From: Lunularia cruciata | Taxonomy: Eukaryota; Streptophyta; Marchantiopsida; Lunulariales; Lunulariaceae | Direction: 5' to 3' | Assembly (NCBI GenBank): GCA_948567375.1 | Contig: OX419755.1 | Span: 69,692,944-69,756,943, forward strand | Length of the DNA: 64,000 nt | Shown: piece after piece, positions 43,738 to 56,900 of the stretch | Layout of the letters: every line of letters begins with the position of its first letter | Position numbering within the stretch: the stretch's first letter is position 1 | The notes under the pieces: generated by a model | What the model was told of the DNA's origin: nothing | Seen by the model: the letters and a program-made list of their open reading frames with translations, nothing else | The model's database searches: none | Made by a program: the position numbers and the translations under genes

Positions 43738-44350
43738 TTTTATTTTATAAAACTATTGGCTAGATATTATATCTAGTGGTGGAAATTGGCTTGGTAATAT
43801 TTGAAAGGATGTTATATATGATGGTCTAAGTAGATCAGATAGAGGTGTCCAAAAGAGTACTTTCACTAATAAGGTAGAGATTGGAAACACCTTGAAAACT
43901 TCAAAGCCAATTTTGAAGACCTAAATAGATGAATTAGGCTTTGAAAAAGGAAACCATATTTCCAATTGAAAGAAAAGGTAAGACTTTCTTCCTCTCTTGT
44001 TTTTCTCATTGACAATTTTTTAAAGGTATCTCACTACATTGTTCTAAGCTTCTTATAGGAAGATTCTCCAAAGATTCCCTTTGGTCAAACTTTTTTGACC
44101 AACCAAATAGTACAACTATCAACATGTCACCAATCCATGCAACTAACCTAATGGTGCAGATTGCTTACATGTCACCAATCCATGTATTTGATCCAAGTGT
44201 GGAGTTCCCTTTGAATAGATACTCTTTGATATATAATAGAGGCAATGTGCTCCTTTGGACATCATAGTATTGAGTGATGAAGTATTGTGTTTCTCTTGTA
44301 TTTCTTCTCTTGTGCATCTCTTGGGCATTCTCTTATCCTCAAAATGTTAT
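43738..44350 (+). repeat. C2 5' LTR
   Basis: Collinear with 49435-49990 and with the C1 LTR (23416-23999); the clearest shared run is GTGGAAATTGGCTTGGTAAT at 43781 on. The left edge is AT-degraded, so the first bases are approximate. It ends near TCCTCAAAATGTTATA. Confidence 0.7.
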
Positions 44351-44939
44351 AGAGCAATTGTTTTAATCCAAGAGAGTGGATCGGCCCTCTTGGAGGAACA
44401 CAAGCTACTGAGATTTGAGTAATTTTGAGGGGAGCAAACATAGTGTAATTGATATTTTGGGGTTATTTTAGAGAGAACATGGGGTGGAAGCTCTTGGAGG
44501 ATGATTTCCTACACCCCGCTTTCCATTCTTGAATCCGTTGCACATCAAGATTATGTACATCCAGCATGAGCAAGTAAGAGTATATCTCATTTGGAGTAGA
44601 ATTCATGGACATAATGATGAATTCACCAAATCTGGTGATTCTACCTATGGTGATATATGATAGAGAGTGGGATTTGACAATCTATATTTTGTTATAATAT
44701 AATATATTTGAATATGCCAAATATTCTTCCTTTCAACACTCAAGTAGAAATCCGTTAGGTAGTTAGATTGAAAGTGATATTTAGTGATTTTGTAGTCCAT
44801 AATTTTGGTGAGGAATAATTATCAAAATGTGATAGACCTTGAGGTCCAATGGTAGTCCTAATCATCTATGCACTCCTCAAGTGACAACATGAAACCTCTA
44901 TAAGTAAGAAGTAGCGATTAAATGTTTGTCCTATGTATG

Positions 44940-46560
44940 AATCATGGAATTGCAATTGCAAAATCTAATGCAAGGAATGTAGGGGATGTTGAATGAGTTT
45001 TTAGAGATCAAGATGACAATGGGGGTATTGCAAAGTCAAGTACATACTTTCAAGAATGATCAAGTAATGCAAGAAGAAGAATTATCCTAATACTAACAGC
45101 CAAAGTACCTGGAGAGTCACTCATGCCAATGACACTAACTCCAATCAACAATGAAACCACACTGTTACTATGTATAAAGAAGACATGCAACATTGGGACT
45201 TACAAAGGACAACATTCCATGGGAGTAACAGAAAACTAGATTTCAAGAATATCAATCATTTTGATTATTCATAATTGAAAACATTGATCATTCCGCAAGC
45301 TTGTTTGCATGTGAGTACTTTACCAATAAAGCCCTCACATGGTACAATGCTTGGGAATGATCAATGTTGGCAGAAGGAAGAGAGATCACTTGGACGGCAA
45401 TGCAAGAAGGGCTATTGAAGAATTTCCAATCCATAGATTTCATGTAGATGGATCAAAATTGATTATGGAAGTTGAAACAAAAGAAAAATATATAAGAGTA
45501 CATAGAGGCATTTCTCAATCTATAGGTTATGATGACCAACATGAATCAAATAGAAGCTCTTGAAATTTTCAAATAGGGATAAAAGAGCAAATTCACCAAA
45601 AAGTAATGGTACAAAATCCTTGCACTATTTTTGAAACCATTGCTTACGCTCAAAGAATAGTATGGGTGCTTAGAGGAGGTAAAGAGGTAGTCCCAACTCA
45701 ACATTATCAAGCTAGAACATCACACTTTGGTGGACCAATTCAAATGGAATTGGGCAACATTCTAAGACCGAGGAACATGACTACTCCAAGGAGAATGGAA
45801 AAGGGGTGAAGAAAGGAGAGATAGAGTCTCATGAGGAGAAGAGGCTCAAGTAGAACAACAACATTATTATAATTATGGCTGAATTGGGTACATAATATAT
45901 CAATTTTTTTCCTTGTCTTCTTAGAGACCCTTGACCTTGATACAAGCAACCTTTGAATAATGGAGAGATGAATTAAAGAGGAGGATACTGAAATCACATC
46001 GGAAAATAAAGATCATTAGTAAATGTACCTCATAGCTTTATTGGCTCAATGAAGAAGAGTAAAATTGAGGCAAGGAAGAGGACAAGTATGCAAAGGTTGA
46101 GGAACAGAAACACATAATTAATTGTCTAAATGGAGTCTTATTAGGCAATCAAGTGAAAGTATTGATAGACCTTTGAGCAACAAAGAATTTCATGTCTTGC
46201 TTTGTTGCAATAAGGTTAGAAATGGAACTACATAAGGATAAGAATGAAGAAGTACAGTTACCTAATGGTTAGAAAGAGAGGATTGAGTCGTTACCTAGAA
46301 AGGTAGCATTATTTGCAAGAGATTATCAAGAAGAAATTGAGTAGCAAGTGATATGATAGCTCATTATGATGTGATCTTAGACATATCGTGGATAGAGCAC
46401 TACAACCTCATGGTTGAGTGGAGAAAGAAAGAAGTGAGAACTAGCCAATGGAAGATCATTGGGGATAAAGGCAAGAATGGCCTCTTTATATCATAGGGAC
46501 AACACTTTATCAATAAGATAAAGAGATGTTTCATGTGTCTAATAAAGGAAGTCCATAGTG
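44940..46560 (+). pseudogene. C2 gag and protease, decayed
   Basis: Matches C1 gag block by block (AGGAATGTAGGGGATGTTGA at 44980, compare 18940). The zinc knuckle near 45866 has lost its cysteines through TGT-to-TAT changes. The protease active-site region at about 46155 reads VLIDL, stop, ATKNFMS, where a DSGAT-type motif is expected. Confidence 0.65.
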
Positions 46561-46589
46561 CACAACTTGATATATAAATTCTTGAGAAT

Positions 46590-48000
46590 TTGAAAGATGT
46601 GGTTAATGAGTTTCAAAATCTCTTTCTTGATGATTTATTCTCAATATTACCACCACAAAAGAGAGTAGATGATACAATCAAGATACCTCTTGGGAAGACA
46701 TCTCCTTGTAAGGGCACATATCGACTATCACCTCATGAGTTGGAGGAATGTAGGGCTCAAATCAAGGATATGTTGTAAAAAGGGTTTATCCAACCCAATG
46801 TATCACCATATGGGGATCTTGTCTTGTTTGTGAAGAAGGATGGTACAATATGTATGTGTATTGACTACAAGGGCCCAAATCAACAAATAGTGAAGAACAA
46901 ATACCCATTACCTTGCATTGATGGCCTATTTGATCAACTCAATGGAGTAAAACACTTCATCAAACTTGATCTATAGAACAAAAACAACCAAATCAAGATT
47001 ACAAAGGAAGACATACACAAAATTGCCTTTCAAACAAGGTATGGTCACTTTGAATACATGGTGATGCCATTTGGCCTCACCAACGCACTAGACACTTTCA
47101 TGATTTTAATAAATGACATATTTAGTCCAAATGTAGATAAATCTATTATCACTTTCCTGGATGATATCTTAGTCTACAATAAGACAATGATGGAGCACAA
47201 CCAACAATTTGATTCCTTGATGATTTGCAAGAAGTCCTCCACGTTTTATGAGAGAATTAGTTGTATGCCAAAATCCTGAAGTGCAAGTTTGGCAAATCTG
47301 AAGTAGACTACTTAGATCATAAAGTAAGTGTAGAAGGTATCCAAGTGTTAGAAAATAAAATAGAGGTCATTTAAAAATAGGGTGCTCTAAAAGATCATAC
47401 TCAAGTCAAGATTTTTTTGCAATTGACGTGGTTTTATAATCGATTTGTCAAAGACTTCTCCAAGGTCACACAATTTCTAATGGCATTACTTGGCAAGGAG
47501 AAAAAGTGGATGTATGGAACCATACAAGAATTGGCCTTTTAAGAATGGAAAGATGCATTATACGTGCACCAATCTTGAAATGTATGACCCAAAATATCCA
47601 ATCAAGCTGGCTATAAACGCATCAAGCATTATGATAGAAGCAATCCTACAACAAGAATGGAATGATGAATGGCACCTAGTTGCATATTTCTCTCAATAGT
47701 TTTTATCAGCAAATACAATTATCACATCACCAAATGAGAAGAGTTGACCATTGTCCTTGCAATCAAGTATTGGAAGCACTATCTTGGTGAGAAGGCATTT
47801 GTAGTGGAGATAGACCACAAACCTCTAGTCTACCTCAAGACATAAAAAGATCTATCTCAATAGATTTGTTAAGCAAAGTGGAGATAATGGTTTAATATGA
47901 CGATCACATATGTAGGAGGCAAGAAGCAACTTGTAGATGGATTTACCTAAATGCATATGGCAAACAATTTGGTGATAAAGGTCAAGATGAACCCAAAATT
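46590..48000 (+). pseudogene. C2 reverse transcriptase and RNase H
   Basis: RT runs from VVNEFQNLFLDDLFSILPPQ-type sequence (46600) and RVDDTIKIPLGKT through [26 protein letters not shown] and YMVMPFGLTNALDTFM (47060-47100) to [10 protein letters not shown]. The first catalytic Asp region (KLDL) is followed by a stop (46974). RNase H: KYPIKLAINASSIMIEAILQ (47593 on) and VVEIDHKPLVYLKT-like sequence near 47800-47840. Confidence 0.8.
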
Positions 48001-48049
48001 CTAGCCAAGGATTCTTACTACTATAAAGATTGGCCCATAGATTGTAGGA

Positions 48050-49400
48050 GCTCAATCATCCAAAGGTGTAACCAATACCCAAGGATTCACCTTTTATGAT
48101 GGCAAGTTATGGATCCCAAATGCACTAGACCTAAGAACCACCATCCTAGTAGAATGTCATGTTTCCGCCATTGCAGGTCACATTGGAGTGGACAAGACCT
48201 TAGATCAATCAAATGCCATTATTCTTGGCCCAAGATGAGCAACAATAGGATGGAGCATGTTTGAAGTTGCCTACTCTATCAAGAAAATAAAGCCTATAAT
48301 CAAGCTCCCACAAGACTCATTCAGCCCCTCCCTACTCTTACACAACATTGGAAATAAGTCAACATGGATCTGGTTTGTGAATTGTCAAACACCACCTCAA
48401 GGTTTGACTCCATTTTAGTCTTTGTAGAACAACTCAACAAATGATGCATGTGTGTCCTACGACCAAGGATGTAATTGCTCCACAATTAGCTCAATTGTAC
48501 TTAATGTAGTCTTTTCTCACCATAGCTTGTCTTGAGTGCTCATCATTGATCAAGGCTCTCAATTCACTAGTTTATTTTGGAAAAAACTCTTTGGCATTTT
48601 CAAAACCAAATTTCAGACCATGCACACGGCATACCATCCACAAACCAATGGACAAATAGAGAGGGCTAATCGCATTATTGAGGTCATGCTTTGGGGCTTC
48701 ACCTTAGAGGAGCAAGAAAGTTGGGATACCATACTTCTATTAGTTGAATTCATCTACAAAAATTCAATGAATGCATCTACATATGTCAAACCATTCTTCT
48801 TCATGTATGGAGAGCACCCTTTCACACCTCCAAGATTTGTAAAGATTTGCCTAATGGCTACAAAAGTTGATATTGTCAACACTTTTGTTTTTAGAATCCA
48901 ATATGGTGTGCAAAATGCTGAGCACAAGTTGCAAATTGCCCAAAATTGACTAAAAAATATATAGATGCACATTATAGGCACATGGGAGATCAAGTTTGGT
49001 CATCCACAACCAACCAGTTGTCCTTTGTAAGTTGAGACTTTGTTTTATTGAGCCTTTTTCCATCCTTTGCCAAATTGGCACAATGGTCTATCACCTCAAG
49101 CTACCACCACACAAGAAGATCCATCTAGTGTTCCATGTTTACTTACTATATAGATATGCACCCTGACCGCCCTACATTCCTTCCACACAAGAATTTATAC
49201 CTTATCCAACACTCATTGATGGCACAAAGGAATATGAGGTCAAACGTTTTCTTTAGAAACACATCCATGGTACTTGCCATCTATATGTGGAATATCTTGT
49301 AAATTGGAAAGGGTGCACATTGTATGAGGCAACATGGGAGCCAACATCTAACTTAACCCATGCACATGTGTTAGTGCAATCTTTTGAGCAACAACTTTGT
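48050..49400 (+). pseudogene. C2 integrase with C-terminal chromodomain
   Basis: HHCC remnant (HIGVDKTLD region near 48180), catalytic core with MDLVCEL (48365), LIIDQGSQFTSLFWKKLFGI (48537 on) and the YHPQTNGQIERANRIIEVML block with the third acidic residue. The frame 48536-48949 stays open for 137 codons. A C-terminal chromodomain (49287-49400) reads VEYLVNWKGCTLYEATWEP. Chromodomains direct integration toward methylated-histone chromatin. This element therefore shows the standard chromovirus tail against which the PHD tail of element A stands out. Confidence 0.8.
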
Positions 49401-49434
49401 AACAAGGACGTTGCATCCTAAAAGCGGGGAGGTT

Positions 49435-49990
49435 TGTAATACCGTTAACTAGACATATTATCTAGAGGTAGAAATTAGCTTGGTAATATTTGGAAGGATA
49501 TTAAATATTATAGTCTAAGTAAATCAGATAGAGGTGTCACCAAAAGAGTACTTACACTAATAAAGCAGAGACCAAAAACACCTTCAAAACTTCATAGCCA
49601 ATTTTGGAGGTCTAAATAGATGAAATAGACCTCAAAAAATGAAAGGAATCATAGCCTGTGGGGGAAAATCCATTGTCTTCTCTCCCTTTGTTCCATCTTG
49701 TTGAGATCTTTCCATCAATACCTCACCCATACTGTTCTAAGTTTCCTCTTGGAAGATTCTCCAAAGATTCCCTTTGGTCAAACTTGTTTGATCAACCAAA
49801 TAGATAATGATCAACATGTCACCAATCCATGCAACTAACCTAAGGGTGGAGCTTGTTGACATGTCATCAATCCATGTACATGATCCAAGGATGGAGCTCC
49901 CTTTGAGTGGATCCTCTTTGCTATATAATAAAGACAAGGTGCTCCTTTGAGCATCAGATTATTGAGGGATGAAGCCTTGTGTGTTCTCCT
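49435..49990 (+). repeat. C2 3' LTR
   Basis: Starts TGTAATACCGTTAACTAG right after a polypurine tract AAAAGCGGGGAGG (49420-49432). Collinear with the 5' LTR. The end is not sharply defined (about 49990). Confidence 0.75.
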
Positions 49991-51640
49991 GTCATTTAAA
50001 CATTAAATATATAATTTTTTCTCCTCTTCTCCTTCTATGTATATTTTTATCTTTTGAAAAATACCTTGTATAAGGTCTTTCCGTTTAAGATTAGTTCCAT
50101 GGTTCTTTCTCACATTTAAGAATACCTTCCACAATATCTCTCTTATTTAGTCAATTGATTCTAAGATTCTTCTCTCCTTTATGGTATGTTATAAAGTGTT
50201 TTTCTATTTTTTAATAATCATTTATGGTTCTTTTTCTCTTTCACAAATCTATACCTGAATTTGTATATTAAGAGATTATGCTCTAATAATGTTTGATATT
50301 AGTGTTCTTAGTATCTACCTTGATTGGACTGCTTTCACACTACACTTAGAAGATTCTTTCAATATTATCTCTTATGCATTCAAATTTAGAGAGTTTAAGA
50401 AAACAAACAGATCTTTAGCAAGTGTTTTATTTTAGTGCAGTATTTTTATGATTTTTTTCTTCTTTATTTCATCAATATGCTTTCTCAACAAGGTGTTACA
50501 ATCTTTGACTCAATTGTATATACAAAGCTAAGAGAAATGCTAAAAGGACCTTTCTTTGTCATTGCTTATTTTAAAGCACTTGTATTATTTGCTTTAGCTA
50601 TTTGATATGGTATGTTTTATTGCTTGTCAATGACACTTAAATGATAGGTCCTAAGACCAAGTTCGACTTTCCTTTGATCATATAGGTACTTCATTTTGAG
50701 TTTTGGAATCAAGATATCAAATAAAATTATAAAGCTCATTTTTTTTGGCTTTATCTATTAGCTCTTGGCTAACAGAGAAATCAATAAAATTTATTGATGG
50801 AAAATTTTTTTTATCTATTCTTAGAAGATTATTGCAGTTCTAGGTGCTATATTAGAAATAGAGGGACCTTTAATTGATAAGGGCTCATCTACAAAGATAC
50901 AGTTTCCTTGCATAGGGTGAGTTTCTTGTCCAGAAGGGTGCCATTGGTTAACTAGCTCTTTGGGTTTTATGGAGGATAGAATTAGTCAAAAATAGTAATA
51001 ATGCAAGATAGGATGACCCTATTTTCATCAATATAGGTTAAAGATAGAATATCCTCTCTAAGTAGTACCTTCAAGATCTATTCATTCATTTCAACAAAAC
51101 ATGTATCTATTATTACAAGTTCATACTATGATGTGTTTATAAATTTAGTTATTTTCTTCTATAAGACGCTAGGTAGATATGAATATTAATTAGATACATG
51201 TATTAAAGCAATTCAACTTGCAATAATTAATTTTTATATTATTATGAAAATTTTCTTAGGCTAGGTTAACCTCTCTACCTCCTCACCGCTTAGTTTTGAG
51301 TGCTATGAGGGTTCTACGTAGTAAATACTATAAATATGTTGATAAGTAATCTCCTAACTTCTAAATTAATTGTTGATGGATAGCCTCCTTATTACTCACT
51401 CACTTCTAAACGTTGAGTGTTGCGGTAGATAAGTATAATATGTACATTACTTATTTCTTTTTGGAAATTTAAAGGATTGCTATCAAAATGCCATTAGAGA
51501 TGGTGTCCTAGTGATGGCAAGAGCGAGGTTACTTCACATGAAAAGAGTCACAATGTACATTTTGCACACTGCAGAATAGCAAATGTAGCAAATTTATGTG
51601 TGATTCTTGACCATCAAGTGAATGTTGCGAGTTTAATAAT
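49991..51640. other. AT-rich region without recognised features
   Basis: About 1.65 kb with frequent stops in all frames. No similarity to the element families described here was noticed. Confidence 0.5.
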
Positions 51641-51676
51641 CAACTAGCCGATGCCCGTCGCGTCGCCATCGGAGTT
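51641..51676. other. Short GC-rich hairpin in AT-rich DNA
   Basis: CCGATGCCCGTCGCGTCG followed by CCATCGG: the outer arms CCGATG and CATCGG can pair, and the interior is CG-rich. It stands out from the AT-rich surroundings. Similar CG-rich dyads mark the ends of some plant transposons, but no partner end is identified. Confidence 0.35.
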
Positions 51677-53990
51677 AAAACTGTTGTGCAAATTTTGCAA
51701 CATTTTTATCGTAACGTTTTTCATAGAGTTAACTAAGGAATTCCATGGGTACCTCCTGGCTTTGAGGAACTTCTCTCGAGCTGAAATTTTGCTATGCACA
51801 TATAGACCCATGCAGCTTTAAAATGAGATATCGATGGAAGTGCTCGGACGGGTAGTTTTGGAAGAGTTTTGTTTACAAGATCCAAAGTTAGCGTATTAGT
51901 ACAGTAAAGATTCCGCACAAGATCTTGTGACCATAGGAGATTTGATCGAAACCAATTAAGTAATTCTGACATTATAGTCAGAGATCCCATACTAGATTTG
52001 ATATCCTTATCATTCTCTAGGTTATCCAGCGCCAATAAAACTGTAACCATGGAAATCTCGGAGTATAGTAATCTGGAACGTAATGATCTCTTTAATTTTT
52101 TATAGAGTCATATAGAAGTAAGAAAAAAAAACATTTTAGAATTAATTTTGGAAGAGCATTTTACACTAGGCGTCCATGGTCTTTCTTATCGTATGTTATA
52201 GCGTATCTAAAGCAACAAGTATCCATTGCCCCCTCAAAGAGAACTTCAACAGATACAATTCACATTAAAAATATTCATGCTTGTGTATGGTTGTTGAAAT
52301 GAACTAAACTTCTAACTACACTTCGTAATCATATGTATACCATATAATCTATACAATGTAGATTAAAAAAAGAGTAATCACATGGCGTTGAATTGATACA
52401 CATTAAAACACTTGTACCATTTAATATGAAGGAATCTGCCCATCCTGTTTCTATATACTTGCTTCTCCTTTTAGCTCGAATCGAAAGCGTCATAGTTTTG
52501 GTTGTAAAATATTTCATTAAACAAGTCGTTGTACAGTACTTTGATTTATTTCATGTATTAGCTTATCTGTATATCTTCCTTGTTCCTGATGTTGTTAAAG
52601 CGTTTCACAAGCTTAAACGAGAAAGTGTAAACCTTGGTTTCATTGCAATGAGGGACAAATATAACGTCCCACAGGATCTTTTGCAGAGTGGGACGGATGG
52701 AATGCTCAGAGATATCTTTTCACTTGGATCTTGAAATTTGAAGGGTTTCGGACGTTCTCCGATACGCCTGCTCATGGGAATGAAGAGGGGAGATTCTGTT
52801 CCTGTTAAACCTCGGGAATACCCGGTAGTCTGAGCCGGTGAACACACTGGTGATACGCGGAGATTTGGCCGAAACTTTTGTGTACATGTGCCGAAAATTT
52901 ACAAAACCCGGTGATGGAAAGTGTGATCCCGGACTGCAGTTGAACATGGAGCTGCTGCTGTGATCACTCATCTCATGGAAGTCAAGAAAAGGAGAAACAA
53001 CGGTGGTGGGATTGGAACGGGCTGGGGTACAGTGGTTGATGCGGACTGTGCTTGAAGTTTTGCTTTCGCGGCCGGGTGGAGGAGGCAGTAGGAGGAATGT
53101 TTAAACGCGTGGCATCTGCGTGAGAGATCTAGCTACCGTAGTAATCCGTCTATCTGGTGGATCTGAATGCTTCAATCTGTTTTCCGCATGAATGTGCAGG
53201 TCTTTCGTTTTGTGGGAGGACTTCTTCTGTTATTCCTTGCTGCAAAGCTACCGCACTCAACAATAGTGTTCTTGCATGCCGTTGGGAACTGCAGGGGGGG
53301 CTCGGCATGCCCCCCATCCTTCTGCTCGAGACATTGTTTTGCGCTCGTTCCTTGATCCTTGCTGCTGCGACTTGAGAACGGATCCGCTTCCCTTTCAATT
53401 GCGGAATTCACCAACTCGTGTTTTTCTCACTGCCGTATACTCACTTTTTGTGTCGTCGCCTTTGTTCCAGAGGTACTTCGACAACAGTGCTGGATGGAAT
53501 TGGCCAAACTTTGTTTTAGGTTTGAAGTCTTGCATTCGTGCCTGAGTTGCAGGCGCCGGATGTCTCTAACAAAGGAGGAAATATTTTTTCTCAGGTTCTA
53601 TAAAATTGTTTCAAATAACTGTAGTGGATGCTACAAGTTTCAAGAGATCTAGTCGACACACGGAATTGAACAGCAAGAAATTGCATGATTTTCGTTGAAC
53701 AATAAGAAATTAAGGGACGTAGCAAAATTAGAACTTGGACAATAGCCCGAGAAGCAGAGATAAGCCTGTCTGGAATCGGGAGGGTGCATATCAGTTGGTT
53801 GGGAGAGCGTAAGTTCTGTTTGGGGTCCAAATCTTGCAATGTAGCCTAGCGCAGGCAAGTAATTGTCTCTCGATCTTTGAATCTCATCACCTTTAGCCCG
53901 TGAAGGTCGTCGAGAAATACTTGCTCAGGAGTTCTACGAGGTGCAGCGGGATAACAGTTGACCGTTTGATCGGCTGCAGTGATCGGAGCC
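51677..53990. other. Upstream region of the MRS2 gene
   Basis: No confirmed gene. A minus-strand frame at 51733-52050 (105 codons, LDNLENDKDIKSSMGSLTIM region) and a plus-strand frame at 52393-52734 (113 codons, ending DKYNVPQDLLQSGTDGMLRD) are open but unrecognised; either may be an exon of an unidentified gene. GC content rises from about 52740 toward 53990, consistent with promoter and 5' UTR of MRS2, possibly with 5' UTR introns that cannot be placed. No TATA box is convincing. Confidence 0.35.
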
Positions 53991-56900
53991 ATGCCGAAGT
54001 CAATTATGCCTCTAGTTTTACCGGAACAAAACCTTGAGAAGAAGAAAGCAGCATCTCGTAGTTGGCTGCTGCTTGATGCAAATGGGGACACAATGATGCT
54101 AGAAGTCGACAAGTATGCCATAATGCACAGAGTTGGAATTCATGCTCGAGATCTTCGCATACTTGATCCCCTGTTATCATATCCGTCGACGATATTAGGA
54201 CGTGAACGGGCAATAGTCCTCAATCTGGAGGCATTTCTCTACTCTTTTCTATTTCACGACTTCTTTTGGCGTATAGCATGTTACCTTGTGTCTGCTTGTC
54301 CATTGTATGTAACGTCCACTCAGTGCGAATGATAGCAATCGGCTCCGGTTTTAGACCAGATAATAAGATTTCTAGACAGCTACCGGTATTTCTTAGATAG
54401 GCAGTTGATAACCGAGCTCTTCCATCAGATGATAACCGAGCTCTTCCGTTTAAGATTCACTTTTATACTCATCAAGTTCCCCTATTACGGTCAGCTTTCG
54501 ATGTTTCTAACTTTTTCTGGATTTCTCATGACACCTTCTTTTGCAGCACATAAAGGCCATCATCACAGCCGAAGAGGTATTTTGAACTGTTATTTCAGTT
54601 ATTTTTCCCCCTACCATGCTTATGGAATGCTTTCGTATGCTTGAGGAGGACCCTGGACTACTTTTGTATATAGCCTTGCGATTTAAGTCTTGGATACGGG
54701 ACCGGGGTCTATAAACGGGTTCTGTATTCCATTACTCAATAAGTAGTCTGGAGAGTTTTCTTACCCGTTAGGTGTCTAAGTCTTCCGCAAACTTAAGTAG
54801 CCAATAGCGTGTCTGAGAATTTTACTCAGAAACCCTGGACGATGGGTGCGCTTTGAGCATCTACTGGAAGCTGAAATAGGACCTGATATAGTAAAACATG
54901 TTGTTATCTAGCACCATGTGATGCTTTCACGGTTTATGGACCAGCGCTTAACTAGTGCATACCCGCAAATTTATCTACTTATCCATATCTGTATATAAGT
55001 AGACGAATTTGCGGTTGACGTTTTTCCCCTGGGGTTCCTCTGTTGGTTCTCACATGAGTTGAGGATATTTTATTTTATATTTTGGTCGCCGAGAGGAAGA
55101 CTCATCCTTATTTGCATACCTACATTCAATTACCTCCTTCCACCTTTGACCGTGCAAAATATTTGTTGTCGTAATGCATCGGATCTGCTAATCAAGACTT
55201 TGAACTCCTGGAAAAATTTGCAGGTACTCTTACGAAATCCACATGATGAGTATGTCATTCCTATCGTGGAAGAGTTATGCCGCAGACTGCCTCCTCGAAG
55301 TGGGCGAAAGCATGTGGATGCCTCTGCTCTCGCTGGGTATGACGAGAACAATGAGAAGGAACATAAAGATGGGTCATCGTGGGACCCGCAAAATGATAAT
55401 CATGATTCTAGTGCCGATGGTGAGTTGTCCAATATCCATCAAGTCAACTCAGGGTATTTTGGACAGTTGGCTTTGTCATTTCTTATCTATTAGTGACTCC
55501 TAAGTGATGAGCACAGAAGAAAATGGAATCATCACAGACGTCTTGTCTTTGTGTTAGTGCCCCCGTTTGAATTCCGGGCCTTGGAGGTGGCTCTGGAAGC
55601 CATATGCAGTTTCTTGGACGCCCGAACAACCGAGTTGGAAACTAGTGCGTATCCTGCTCTTGATGAACTAACTAAAAAGGTAGGAAATGATTTTCCAAAT
55701 TTCTCGGTAGTAAGCGTAGAATTTCTGCACGCTCCGCCTAGATGGCTTTCTGAAACCCGTATGCGTTGGCTTCTGAACCTGGAAGATTTTACTAGGTCTG
55801 GATTTTTGCAGACTGACCTAGTCATATATCCTGCAGATTAGTAGCCGAAACCTGGATCGCGTCAGGAAGTTGAAAAGTGGCATGACCAGGTTGACAGCTC
55901 GTATTCAGAAGGTAATGCCGCTCTTGTAATAAGCATTTATATGAGCACATTGAGCTCTAATAGTTATTCTCAAGCTTGTTACATGCTAACTGTGATTATA
56001 TCGTAACTAGATGCATTACTGCTTGTCTCGATTATTTCTTATATATTTCTTACTCTGATGATTCTATTGGACAGAACTCTGCCGTTCATATCCTGAGTAA
56101 TTGCAGAAATCTAGACTCAGGCACCTATTGATTCCCGCTAATGAAGGCTCTAGGTGGCGATGGTGCATTGATGCTCATCATTCTGTTATTGTTACTTCTG
56201 GCCTCGGTAGATTAGATTGCAACGCATCTTACCTTAGTAAGGATTCTTCATTGCGAGATTCACTCACTTCTTCCAGAGATATGTTATAACCGTGGATAAT
56301 TCACTCATATATCTGTTCAGAGATCTGCTGAGGTTTGAAGACTGTCTCTCACCTTGATACAAATTTGTGTTGATTCGATATTAATGGTTGTTAAGATGGG
56401 CAGCTTGCTCAATCTTATGTTTTCTCCATACTATCTAGTTCATAGTTCAGCATCCTTTCAGCACTTTCTGCTCTCATCAACCTATATCCTTTCAGCATTT
56501 CTGCTCTCATCTACCTATATCCTTTCAGCACTTTCAGCATCCTTTCATATATAGAGTTATATATGTTGTTCTCGATATGTTGCATTTATGCCTTTGCTTC
56601 AGGTTACATTCGATGCACTCTAATTTAGGAATTTGTCACTATTCTCGTGTTGAGGATATCTTGGTTACCTTTCATATGCACTTAATGCGTTTTGGATCAC
56701 CCGTTCCTTAATGGCTTCTGCTCTGATCTACCAATATCCTTTCAGTACGACATACTCTACCCAGTCCTCCAACAGGCGGTCTAACGGATCTTCCTCGATT
56801 TTCCTTCCTTCGTCCTCTGTGCAATCTCACATTTTCATGTTTTCATTCGTTCGGGCTGACTCTAGGTTCTTCCTCGACTTGTGTTTTAGTTGCTGCTACA

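Larger units (their letters stand above)
43738..49990 (+). mobile_element. Chromovirus C2 (Ty3/gypsy with chromodomain), both LTRs present
   Basis: 5' LTR about 43738-44350, 3' LTR 49435-about 49990. Between them: gag (44940-46000), protease (about 46110-46200), RT (46590-47480), RNase H (47480-47960), integrase (48050-48950) and chromodomain (49287-49400). Same family as C1. Landmarks: [17 protein letters not shown]-type RT start (46785 on), [10 protein letters not shown] (FLDD 47154-47165), LAINASSIMIEAILQQEWND (RNase H, 47600), LIIDQGSQFTSLFWK and YHPQTNGQIERANRI (integrase Asp and Glu region, 48540-48680). The chromodomain reads VEYLVNWKGCTLYEATWEP. Many stops; inactive. No clean target duplication was found, as both outer boundaries are degraded. 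Confidence 0.85.
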
